From assembly GCA_017615635.1 (NCBI GenBank), contig JAFZZR010000014.1, positions 1 through 36,709 of the forward strand: a DNA stretch of 36,709 nucleotides, written 5' to 3'. The notes under the pieces are model-generated. The model had not been told where the DNA came from. It searched no databases and saw nothing but the letters and a program-made list of their open reading frames with translations. The position numbers and the translations under genes were made by a program. How positions within the stretch are numbered: the first letter of the stretch is position 1; the number at the start of each line of letters is the position of its first letter. The stretch comes from Lentisphaeria bacterium (GTDB taxonomy: Bacteria > Verrucomicrobiota > Lentisphaeria > Victivallales > UBA1829). Of this stretch, positions 1 to 6,022 are shown piece after piece.

Positions 1-1
1 A

Positions 2-103
2 AATAACCGGGAAAATGAAGGATTTTTGCGAGTTCTGGAATTGCTGCGCCCGAGCTGTTTTCTGACGGATGCCCTGCACTTGTGCGGACTCGGTCGACCA
101 TGA
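2..103 (+). CDS. possible 3' end of an unidentified gene entering from the left
   Basis: An open frame of 33 codons runs in from the left edge and stops at TGA 101-103. Its residues read NNRENEGFLRVLELL followed by a Cys- and Leu-containing tail. I do not recognise it. It could be the C-terminus of a real protein or a chance open frame; nothing decides between them because the upstream part lies outside the window. Positions 104-210 contain nothing I can identify. Confidence 0.2.
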   Translation, partial: NNRENEGFLRVLELLRPSCFLTDALHLCGLGRP

Positions 104-210
104 AAAATCAGGTACAGGCCCCGCGGACGGAATGTTTTTGCCATTTATTTACATGGAAAACCCGTTTCCCGGCCATTTTTCGCGATTGCCGGCATCATTG
201 GGATTTGGGT

Positions 211-1398
211 TCATTTACTGTCTGGCGGCCTTTGCAGTTCAGCACTTTCTTTTATATTCATCCGTTCCAGTTCCGCTTCCAGTTCTTCTACGCTGGGAAT
301 ATCACTTTTGAATTTATCGGGAAGGACACTGGTCAGTTCATAATCACTGACGCCAAGAGGCAATTCCGTTTTTCCCAGCAGATAGCGAACCAACGGTGCA
401 TTTTTCCCTTTGCAAACAAGAAGCCCCATGGCGGAATTGTCGCCTGGCCGATTGAGAACAAGATCGCATGCTGCCACATATCCTTGCAATTGCCCTAAAT
501 CGGCCGGATCGAATTCGCCGGTTTTCACTTCTACGGCAAGATAACGATGCTGCGGGATAAAGTAGAAGAGAAGGTCTATCCGTTTTTCTTCCCCATAGAC
601 TTCTACTGTCTTTTCCCGTCCGACGAAGGCAAATCCGCTGCCTAATTCCAAAAGCAGGGTCTCAATGTTGGCGACCATTGCTTTTTTCAGTTCGGTCTCA
701 TTGTAATGTTCTAACAGACCTTGTACCGCAAAAATATACGGATCCTTCGTGAGCTGCTGAGCCAAATCCCCATCCGGCTCAGGAAGAGTCAAGGGAAAAT
801 TCGTCAGTGCTTTCCCGCTTCTGCCATACAAATCTGAGGAGATCCAATTCAAAAGGACGTTCCGGCTCCAATTGTTTTCCAGCGTTTTGTAGACATAAAA
901 CATGGCCTTGTTGACATCGGACTTGCATTTGTCCAGAATAGTACAATGATGTCCCCATGGAATCAGAAAAAAGGGAAGAGGCTTTCCTTGTGAAACAGCT
1001 TTTGCAACAGGTTGCTGCAAATGTTCCGGTTGTCCTGCCTTCGTAGGAATGACTGGCTTTTCTGATTGTTCCGGGACTTTTGCAACATCTTGTTGCAAAA
1101 GTCCCTTGTACAATTCGTAGAAATCAACACAATAACGGATGTTTCGCGGAGAGAAACCCGCTTCTCCCGGCATTTCCATTTGCAGGTCAGCACTCAATCT
1201 GCGAAAAAATGATGTCCCGTAAAAAGCCGATTTTGAATATTTCTCGCTGATGTCCTTGCCTAAATTCCAATAGAATTCAATGAGGACGCTGTTGACTGAA
1301 ACAGCTGCCTTGATCTGCATTGACCGATAACGATGTTTTAGTTCAGCTAACCATTTTTTATATTCAGCTGAGAGAGTCGGCTTTTTACAGTTTTCCAT
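211..1398 (-). CDS. DUF1016/YhcG-family PDDEXK nuclease domain protein
   Basis: This 395-residue protein matches the YhcG/DUF1016 architecture. An N-terminal helical DUF1016 domain (about residues 10-95, with GFSPRNIRYC) is followed by the family hallmark LIPWGHHCTILDK. The C-terminal PDDEXK-type fold has ELGSGFAFVGREK, then the acidic pair in KRIDLLFYF, then the EVK of LAVEVKTGEFDP. Family members are usually accessory genes near restriction systems or mobile DNA and are presumed to cleave nucleic acid. The start at 1398 (MENCKK) is preferred because GAGGA lies 7 bases upstream; an ATG nine codons earlier has no such site. Compared with E. coli YhcG there are roughly 45 extra residues between the DUF1016 part and the WGHH motif, holding two similar stretches (LLQQDVAKVP and LQQPVAKAV). 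A perfect 14-bp inverted repeat lies in that insertion. It sits beside phage debris, consistent with a defence or cargo gene. Confidence 0.85.
   Translation of the reverse strand: MENCKKPTLSAEYKKWLAELKHRYRSMQIKAAVSVNSVLIEFYWNLGKDISEKYSKSAFYGTSFFRRLSADLQMEMPGEAGFSPRNIRYCVDFYELYKGLLQQDVAKVPEQSEKPVIPTKAGQPEHLQQPVAKAVSQGKPLPFFLIPWGHHCTILDKCKSDVNKAMFYVYKTLENNWSRNVLLNWISSDLYGRSGKALTNFPLTLPEPDGDLAQQLTKDPYIFAVQGLLEHYNETELKKAMVANIETLLLELGSGFAFVGREKTVEVYGEEKRIDLLFYFIPQHRYLAVEVKTGEFDPADLGQLQGYVAACDLVLNRPGDNSAMGLLVCKGKNAPLVRYLLGKTELPLGVSDYELTSVLPDKFKSDIPSVEELEAELERMNIKESAELQRPPDSK
1073..1105. repeat. perfect 14-bp inverted repeat inside the DUF1016 gene
   Basis: The arms GGGACTTTTGCAAC (1073-1086) and GTTGCAAAAGTCCC (1092-1105) are exact reverse complements around a 5-base loop. 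The repeat is read in frame as part of the linker between the two nuclease domains. Related TGCAAC/GTTGCA pairs recur nearby at 1010-1027 and 1449-1464. Confidence 0.9.
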
Positions 1399-1487
1399 AA
1401 ACGTTCCTCGACGGCAGATCGACAAGGTCTGACAGTTACATCAAATCTTGCAACCATGTTGCATCTGCTCTTGCACTTACCAAAGCT

Positions 1488-1515
1488 AATATACACGAAC
1501 GGGAAAGTTTTTCAA
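1488..1515 (-). promoter_or_regulatory. putative sigma-70-type promoter of the DUF1016 gene
   Basis: On the minus strand TTGAAA (1515-1510) and TATATT (1493-1488) are separated by 16 bases. They lie about 90 bases upstream of the preferred start codon. A TGCAAC-CAT-GTTGCA palindrome (1449-1464) lies just downstream in the leader and could be an operator. Inferred from motif match only. Confidence 0.5.
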
Positions 1516-1629
1516 ATTGCCGTGACGGAATTATCTCTGGCTTTTATTGTTTCTTCGGGGGCGGATCGAGTCAGTATGCCAGATATTTTATCCCTTTATA
1601 TTGTTCTTTTATCTATTCCCAAGCGGAGC

Positions 1630-1827
1630 TTAGGGTAAGAGCGTCTTCCTTATAATGGGAAGGATTTCGGAATTTTTCTTTTTCGCGGCGCTCAGGACCA
1701 GAGCGCCGTCCTTGCCCTCCTGGCAGATCGGATTCTCCCCGACCCGCAGAAGCGTCCACTCCACCGGAACACCGTTCTCGTCCCGGATCACGCCCGGCGA
1801 CTCCGAGGATAGAGAAATCCAGTTCAT
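1630..1827 (-). CDS. short phage-like protein, possible truncated Mu gpI-type protease/scaffold start
   Basis: A 65-residue frame starts MNWISLSSESPGVI after a textbook AGGAGG 8 bases upstream, so the start is well supported. The central part (PVEWTLLRVGENPICQEGKD, then LVLSA) resembles the opening of phage protease/scaffold proteins of the Mu gpI type, and its place downstream of a gpF-like gene fits the Mu head-gene order. If that is right, the protein is cut short after about 55 residues (normal length exceeds 300), with a Lys-rich, low-similarity tail. The assignment rests on position and weak resemblance; it may also be an unrelated small phage protein. Confidence 0.4.
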   Translation of the reverse strand: MNWISLSSESPGVIRDENGVPVEWTLLRVGENPICQEGKDGALVLSAAKKKNSEILPIIRKTLLP

Positions 1828-1886
1828 TGTGCAAACCTCCTGTTAGAGTTTCAAGCAGCGAGTACAGCAAAAAGATCCCCGCGAAA

Positions 1887-1922
1887 GTCAGACCGGTCAG
1901 ACGGGTCCGACAAGTCCGACAA
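1887..1922. repeat. four tandem 9-bp repeats
   Basis: The units GTCAGACCG, GTCAGACGG, GTCCGACAA and GTCCGACAA lie head to tail, differing at only a few positions. They fall in the gap between the two phage-like reading frames. Function unknown; they could be a protein binding array or slippage-generated sequence. Confidence 0.8.
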
Positions 1923-1982
1923 TCGCGGAAATCAGGCTGCAGGCGCTGTGGTAGGCTTTTTGAAAAAAATCAAAAAATCTGC

Positions 1983-2010
1983 TTGACTTTTCGAAAAGAA
2001 ACGGTATCTT
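1983..2010 (+). promoter_or_regulatory. promoter for the candidate small RNA
   Basis: TTGACT (1983-1988) and TATCTT (2005-2010) are separated by 16 bases. The predicted start point near 2016-2018 coincides with the 5' arm of the long hairpin ending in a T-tract. It is oriented opposite to the flanking phage genes. Confidence 0.55.
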
Positions 2011-2015
2011 AATGG

Positions 2016-2088
2016 CAGAGAGCGGTTTTCCCGAGTGTGCGCGCTTCACGATTGAAGGCCTGCGGGGTCCTTGAGCCGCTCTTTTTTT
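2016..2088 (+). ncRNA. candidate structured small RNA with its own terminator
   Basis: About 73 nucleotides lie between a good promoter and a run of seven T (2082-2088). AGAGCGG (2019-2025) pairs with CCGCTCT (2076-2082) to close the molecule. Inside it CCC/GGG can pair, and a 5-bp hairpin CTTCA-CGAT-TGAAG (2044-2057) forms the tip. No convincing start codon plus reading frame exists within it. It runs antisense to the intergenic part of the phage remnant and just past the 3' end of the gpF-like pseudogene. It matches no RNA family that I recognise. Prediction only: the closing stem plus T-tract may be just a terminator. Confidence 0.45.
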
Positions 2089-3439
2089 ATGCCAGCGTCC
2101 ACTCTTCGTTGCCGTAATCGTCTCCCGCATTGTTCCAGCTGACCAGTTTCAGCTCCTGTCCGTCGTAAACCATCACGCAGTAGGTCTGGGTTTTAGGGTT
2201 GTGCAGAACAATGCGTCTCAGGCAGAAGTCTGTTTTTTTCCCTCTCATCGTAACCCGTCCACTTTTCAGGCTGACCACTACGCGGCAGTTGGGATCACCG
2301 AGAGTCTCTTGCAGAAGCCGAATCGCCTTGTCCGGATCGACAAACAGTTCTTTGTGATCCCGTCACAAGTGCGAAATACCGTGATGGCTGTTTCCTCGCC
2401 CCAGCATGATCGGCACATTGTCTGGAAGGCCGGAGGATTCCGCCGCCCGGTGGTTCAGCTTTGCCACTTCGAACGGTTTTTGCGGAAACAGATCCAGAAT
2501 GTCGCTTTCGATGTTTTTTCCCTGCTTCCCGGCATTTTTGAAGGCCTGATTGACTGTTTTATAGTCCGGCAGATTATTCGGGTTCAGACCGACCGACTGG
2601 ATTTTTGACCAGACCTCATTCTTCATGGCGTCGAAGCCCTGCTTCACCTGATTCAAGTTCGGCAATGGCGCAGGGGGGATCCCGGCAGTCGGCGGAGCCG
2701 TGATCAGCCCCACGTTTCCAAGTTTGCCGTCTTTAACAGCCTCCGCCGCTTCTTCAAGTATATGGGTCCGGGAAATCGGTGTTTGCCGTGTCAGATCATA
2801 CTCCTCGAATGCGTGTGCCGGATCAAAAGAAAAACCGCTTTTGCTGTCGACCGTCACCAGATTGGGAGGCGTCTTTTGCTGGATCCTTCCGGGATCTTCC
2901 TGCGCTTCCTCTTCCGTCAGATTTTCCAGTTCGCAGTTGCATCCGAAGTCCCAGGGCGGCCAGTGGGTTTTCAACCACGGGTCGTCCTTGTGGAAAATCA
3001 TTCCGTCATATCTTCCATGCGCCGAACGTGGATTTTTGCTTCCGACGCTGGCGCGGTATCGCACATACGGGAAGATCTTCAGATTCGCCGGTTTATACAT
3101 CCGGTCGTAATCGCCTGCGGCTTTTGCCATCTTTCGGTTCTGTTCCAAAATCAGGTTCAGACGGGCATGACTGGCCAGATGTTTCAGACCGGTCTGGCAG
3201 CCTGAAGCCGTGCCAGGACTCGCTGCTCGGTGAGTTTGCCCCGCGTGATCTGCTCGGTGGCCTGTTCGTGGGTCAGCCGATTCCACCAGTGCGGGGTGAT
3301 CCGGGGGATATATCCGTCCTTAATCAGCTGCTTCAGCCGTTCCTTCTGGCGTTCGGTGGCGGGTGCGTTCGGCGCCAGGAGGAGCGGAGGTGTCCAAGCA
3401 GGGCTTTTTGCTGGTGGAAAAGCGCAAGTTTCTTTTCAT
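2087..3439 (-). pseudogene. Mu gpF-like phage head morphogenesis protein with C-terminal PBECR-type domain, broken
   Basis: The core (about 3160-2930) is a recognisable phage minor head protein of the Mu gpF family: LNLILEQNRKM, YVRYRASVGSKNPRSAHGRY, then FHKDDPWLKTHWPP and a Cys-Asn-Cys pair. The C-terminal part has LGRGNSHHGISHL, like the phage-encoded PBECR (barnase/EndoU/colicin/RelE-like) nuclease domains often fused to gpF. Three lesions are seen. The likely N-terminus MKRNLRFSTSKKP (from 3439) continues only in another frame as AWTPPLLLAPNAP (shift near 3400). That frame, with DGYIPRITPHWWNRLTHEQA, must shift again near 3200 to join the core. A TGA at 2363-2365 interrupts the PBECR domain, after which the same frame continues RDHKELFVDPDKAIRLLQET down to EEWTLA at 2087. 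The start codon is uncertain (no good RBS). It is most simply a dead prophage gene. Confidence 0.75.
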
Positions 3440-3532
3440 TCGCCGAAGAAAACGAGACCTGCGAGGTCTCACTGGAGCCATTTGTGCCAAAGCAAAACAG
3501 GTAAGCAAAAAGAAATAAGACCGAAATCTCAG

Positions 3533-3560
3533 CCTGCCGTCGATTCGGCGACAGGTTTTT
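3533..3560 (+). terminator. putative rho-independent terminator
   Basis: CCTGCCGTCG-ATT-CGGCGACAGG forms a 10-bp stem with one mismatch and one G-T pair, followed by five T. It is oriented on the plus strand, although no plus-strand gene is evident upstream; it may end a lost gene or a small RNA. Confidence 0.5.
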
Positions 3561-3889
3561 CTCTCATAATCGTTCTTCCCCTCAATTTGCCAGGACCTAT
3601 TCCTTATCGACCTTTGGGCAAAGTTTCGCTCCCTCCCACAGAAATGAAAAACCATCATTTTTCATCAAAAACAGCGAATTTTCCTTTGCCTTTTTAGAGA
3701 TATGGGGTATATTGCGACTGTCAGCAGTTGAGAATGGGGATTCGGTTATTCCCATGCTGTCTGACCGCTCATTTGACATGCAAAAACAGTGCCCCATTTT
3801 GCCCCACCGGGAAAGGGAAAAATCCCCGTTTTGACCCGTTTAAAGGCAGTTTTGGAGTCTGTATAAAACGGTGTCATTTTCCGTTAAAA

Positions 3890-3917
3890 TTGCAAAAACG
3901 GCAACGATTTATATAAT
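3890..3917 (+). promoter_or_regulatory. putative promoter upstream of a strong terminator
   Basis: TTGCAA (3890-3895) and a consensus TATAAT (3912-3917) are spaced by 16 bases. Transcription from about 3924 would produce an RNA of about 80 nucleotides ending at the hairpin of 3975-3999. Confidence 0.5.
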
Positions 3918-3923
3918 TTTTTG

Positions 3924-4004
3924 AGCCGGAATTAAAAAATGAGTTCGCTCCCTCAGCGCCCACCAGCCTTCGAAAATCCGGCAGGAACCCTGCCGGATTT
4001 TTTT
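3924..4004 (+). ncRNA. candidate small RNA or leader ending in a strong hairpin
   Basis: The interval runs from the predicted start point of the TATAAT promoter to the end of a T-tract. A short reading frame begins at an ATG at 3939 but has no RBS or recognisable sequence and runs into the terminator, so an untranslated RNA is more likely. It could equally be an attenuated leader of the GIY-YIG gene that starts 120 bases downstream. Prediction only. Confidence 0.35.
3975..4004 (+). terminator. strong rho-independent terminator
   Basis: AATCCGGCAGG (3975-3985), loop AAC, and CCTGCCGGATT (3989-3999) make a perfect 11-bp stem, continuing into a run of seven T. The A-rich 5' side would also allow weak function on the minus strand. 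Confidence 0.8.
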
Positions 4005-4051
4005 ATGGCCGGGCAAGCCGTCCGCGGTCAGCGGCGGATTGACAAGACGGA

Positions 4052-4104
4052 AACGGGAGAAGCCCGCGAAGGCTGTCCCGCCGTAGCCTTGGCGGAGGCG
4101 GACC
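4052..4104. repeat. GIY-YIG-associated palindromic repeat
   Basis: The stretch carries GAAGGCT paired with AGCCTTG, and CCGCC paired with GGCGG, in the arrangement GAAGGCTGTCCCGCCGTAGC then CTTGGCGGAGGCGG. It lies just upstream of the GIY-YIG start. Very similar GC-rich palindromes precede GIY-YIG genes in many bacterial genomes, from general recollection rather than a search. Confidence 0.5.
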
Positions 4105-4122
4105 AAACGATTGGAGGATGAC

Positions 4123-4370
4123 ATGCTAAACTTTTATTACGTCTATATTTTGACTGATACTGCGTCCGAAACTCACCACTACGTCGGTTTCACACAGGAT
4201 CTGTCCGAGCGTCTTGCCAAACACAATGCCGGTGAAGTTCCGCATACTTCAAAATTCAGACCGTGGCGATACAAACAGCCATTGCGTTTGATTCCAGAGA
4301 AAAAGCTGCATCATTCGAGGATTATCTTAAATCGGGTTCCGGACGGGAATTTGCCAAGCGTCATTTCTGA
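4123..4370 (+). pseudogene. GIY-YIG nuclease superfamily protein, frameshifted
   Basis: The N-terminal half starts MLNFYYVYILTDTASETHHY and continues VGFTQDLSERLAKHN, the GIY-YIG signature with a typical small-protein layout, then HTSKFRPWR. After that the frame is wrong. The expected ending IQTAIAFDSREKAASFEDYL followed by KSGSGREFAKRHF and a stop (TGA 4368-4370) is present in the next frame, so about one base has been lost near 4267. Repaired length would be about 82 residues, normal for the family. The start is supported by GGAGG shortly upstream. Members are uncharacterised small endonuclease-like proteins that spread with palindromic repeats. The gene as read is not intact. Confidence 0.8.
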
Positions 4371-4460
4371 TTTTCGGATTCGAGTCCTCAAATCGGTATT
4401 GGTGAACTCGAATAACGAAATTCAAATCCGAAAAACCGGATTATGAGAAAGTCCATCAAA

Positions 4461-4510
4461 GCCCGCCAGCCTTCGCTCGCCGCGGGCGGGCTGCGGATGG
4501 CAAGCCATCC
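4461..4510. repeat. two palindromes between the GIY-YIG copies
   Basis: GCCCGC (4461-4466) pairs with GCGGGC (4482-4487). GGATGGC-AA-GCCATCC (4495-4510) is a perfect 7-bp palindrome. The sequence around them (CAGCCTTCGCTCGC) resembles the repeat before the first copy. Confidence 0.6.
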
Positions 4511-4589
4511 TTTCCCGCGAACGACAGTGAGTGAAGAGGGGGATTGTCAGGAGTACCCGAAGGAGGAGCGGCAAGCCTTCGACCCGCCT

Positions 4590-4788
4590 GTGTTCTGCAC
4601 TTATATACTTCGTTCCCGTTCGAATCCTGAACAACGTCATATCGGTCCCACGTCCGATTTAGGGGCCCGTCCCGCCAGACACAACATGGGGCGATGTGCC
4701 GCGCGCGGCAAAATTCCATCCGTGGAAAGAGGAAGCCTGTTTCGTCTTCGGGACTCAGGAAAAAGCCGCTGCTTCAGCCGGAATATGA
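4590..4788 (+). pseudogene. second GIY-YIG copy, frameshifted and truncated
   Basis: From a possible GTG at 4590 the frame reads VFCTYILRSRSNPEQRHIG and then TSDLGARPARHNMGR, a degraded GIY-YIG N-terminus. The expected continuation KFHPWKEEACFVFGTQEKAA lies one frame over and stops at 4786-4788. It therefore lacks the family ending (YLKSGSGR...KRHF). Its 3' end abuts the LacI gene on the other strand. It is not a simple copy of the first gene, since residues differ throughout, so it probably arrived separately or diverged long ago. Confidence 0.7.
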
Positions 4789-4796
4789 TCCGGTCA

Positions 4797-5813
4797 TTAC
4801 TGATATTCAAGAAGACGCTGATTGGTCAGATCGGAGATCTTCAGGGTCCGAAGTTCGTTCCCTTTTATGAAACGGGCCGGTGTGGAAATATGCTGAATTC
4901 CGCTGCTGCCCTTGATCTGGCTCAAAACCTGCCGGACTGCCGCGCGGACTGCGTTTTCCGCTTGTTCCAGAATGATTCCGTGAAGCGGGAAATTCAAAGC
5001 GGATGCCAAAGTCCATTCATTGTAGATGCCCACTACATCCGGATGAAGAGACAGTTCCGAACAGCGGTCCTGATACACCCGCATGGAATATTTGCCATAC
5101 AAAATGACCGCGGGAAGCCGCTGTTCCGCCAGACAAGCGGCCTGGTGAAGATCATCATGGATCCGGAAATCTCCCTCCACGTTACAGAGACGGCAGCTTT
5201 TTATGAAAATCTTTTTGTTTTGAAGATTATCTGCATCCTTCCCGGCAAATAGACAAAGGGTGATCCGCTTATGGCCCTTCCGGGCCAGCGTTTTCACCGC
5301 CTGCGGCAGCGCCTGAGAATAATCCGGAGCGGCGCTGGAAAAATCATAACTGCTGCGTCCGCACAGGGTGAAGAAGGGAAACTTCTGCAGCGCCAGCGTA
5401 TGTGACAACGAAGGCGGAAGCTGATCGGAACAGCAGGAGGTGATGATCCCCTCCATGCCGGAAGCCAGCAGGAGTTTCAGCGATTCCAGCGTCTGCCGGC
5501 GGTCGAAGCGGACTACCTGCAGCAAGACTCTGTATTTCTGCTTCTCTGCTTCATCCATGATGATCTCGGTCGCGGCGGAGAGAAACTGGTCCGTCAGGAT
5601 GTCCACCATAAAGCCGATGGACTGAACCCGTCCACGACGGAGTGACAGGGCCAATTCACTTGGCCGGTACCCGTGTGATTCGGCAATCTTCCGAACCCGG
5701 TCCGCGCGTTCTCTGGCATCACGCCGTTTGTCTTTTGTCACTCCGGAAAGCGCTCGTTCCGCCGTTTTTGCGGAAACACCCGCCAGACGGGCAATCTCTT
5801 TGACTGTGATCAT
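4797..5813 (-). CDS. LacI/GalR-family transcriptional regulator
   Basis: This 338-residue protein has the LacI helix-turn-helix at the N-terminus (VKEIARLAGVSAKTAERALS, residues 3-22) and a hinge region near residues 45-60 (GYRPSELALSLRRGR). A periplasmic-binding-protein-like sensor domain follows (VQSIGFMVDILTDQF, then about 270 residues). Family members bind operators as dimers and respond to a sugar or sugar-derived ligand. It is divergent from the U32/QueG-like cassette and probably controls it, itself, or the carbohydrate genes beyond. No clear RBS precedes the ATG, although the start agrees with the usual family N-terminus. The C-terminus abuts GIY-YIG debris but looks complete in length. 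Confidence 0.93.
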   Translation of the reverse strand: MITVKEIARLAGVSAKTAERALSGVTKDKRRDARERADRVRKIAESHGYRPSELALSLRRGRVQSIGFMVDILTDQFLSAATEIIMDEAEKQKYRVLLQVVRFDRRQTLESLKLLLASGMEGIITSCCSDQLPPSLSHTLALQKFPFFTLCGRSSYDFSSAAPDYSQALPQAVKTLARKGHKRITLCLFAGKDADNLQNKKIFIKSCRLCNVEGDFRIHDDLHQAACLAEQRLPAVILYGKYSMRVYQDRCSELSLHPDVVGIYNEWTLASALNFPLHGIILEQAENAVRAAVRQVLSQIKGSSGIQHISTPARFIKGNELRTLKISDLTNQRLLEYQ

Positions 5814-5875
5814 GTCAGAAAATACTACTCCATAAATGCGGGGGATTCACCGGATGGTGCGTCTCCCGATGCGTA

Positions 5876-5903
5876 AATATAATATCTTTTTCCCACATTA
5901 CAA
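5876..5903 (-). promoter_or_regulatory. putative promoter of the LacI-family gene
   Basis: TTGTAA (5903-5898) and TATATT (5881-5876) are 16 bases apart on the minus strand. They are followed by a leader of about 55 bases before the LacI start codon. Confidence 0.5.
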
Positions 5904-5948
5904 GACAGGATCTGTGCATTCGCAATGATTGTTTTTTTGCCGGACACA

Positions 5949-5977
5949 TTTGATTTTTGCGGAACCCGGATTATATT
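5949..5977 (+). promoter_or_regulatory. putative promoter of the U32/QueG-like operon
   Basis: TTTGAT (5949-5954) and TATATT (5972-5977) are separated by 17 bases, 46 bases upstream of the start codon. The 12-mer AACGGAGACACT at 5986-5997, just downstream, recurs at 10263-10274 before the prepilin gene. Confidence 0.5.
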
Positions 5978-6022
5978 AACTGTATAACGGAGACACTTAT
6001 TTGTTTGTGCTGAGGCGATCGT

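Larger units (their letters stand above)
3440..3974. other. gene-poor stretch with hairpins and plus-strand promoter motifs
   Basis: No convincing protein gene is visible here; short open frames lack RBS and recognisable sequence. It holds a GAGACCT-GCG-AGGTCTC palindrome near its left end, the terminator at 3533-3560, and a TTGCCT-16-TATATT promoter-like pair (3686-3713). A long imperfect hairpin at 3720-3765 is built from GTCAG/CTGAC, CAG/CTG and ATGGGGAT/ATTCCCAT arms. A second promoter-like pair follows at 3890-3917. It looks like non-coding remains of the mobile island. Confidence 0.5.

Noticed and set aside
1897..2130. 77-codon minus-strand frame with a hydrophobic end (SACSLISAIVGLVGPV)
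   Set aside because: No RBS, and it overlaps both the tandem 9-mers and the pseudogene end. The hydrophobic tail is partly produced by the repeats.
3597..3797. 66-codon minus-strand frame in the phage island
   Set aside because: It lacks an RBS and similarity, and covers the hairpin of 3720-3765.
4443..5252. 269-codon plus-strand frame starting MRKSIKARQP
   Set aside because: It combines the degraded GIY-YIG N-terminus with sequence antisense to the LacI gene; only the part at 4590-4788 has meaning.
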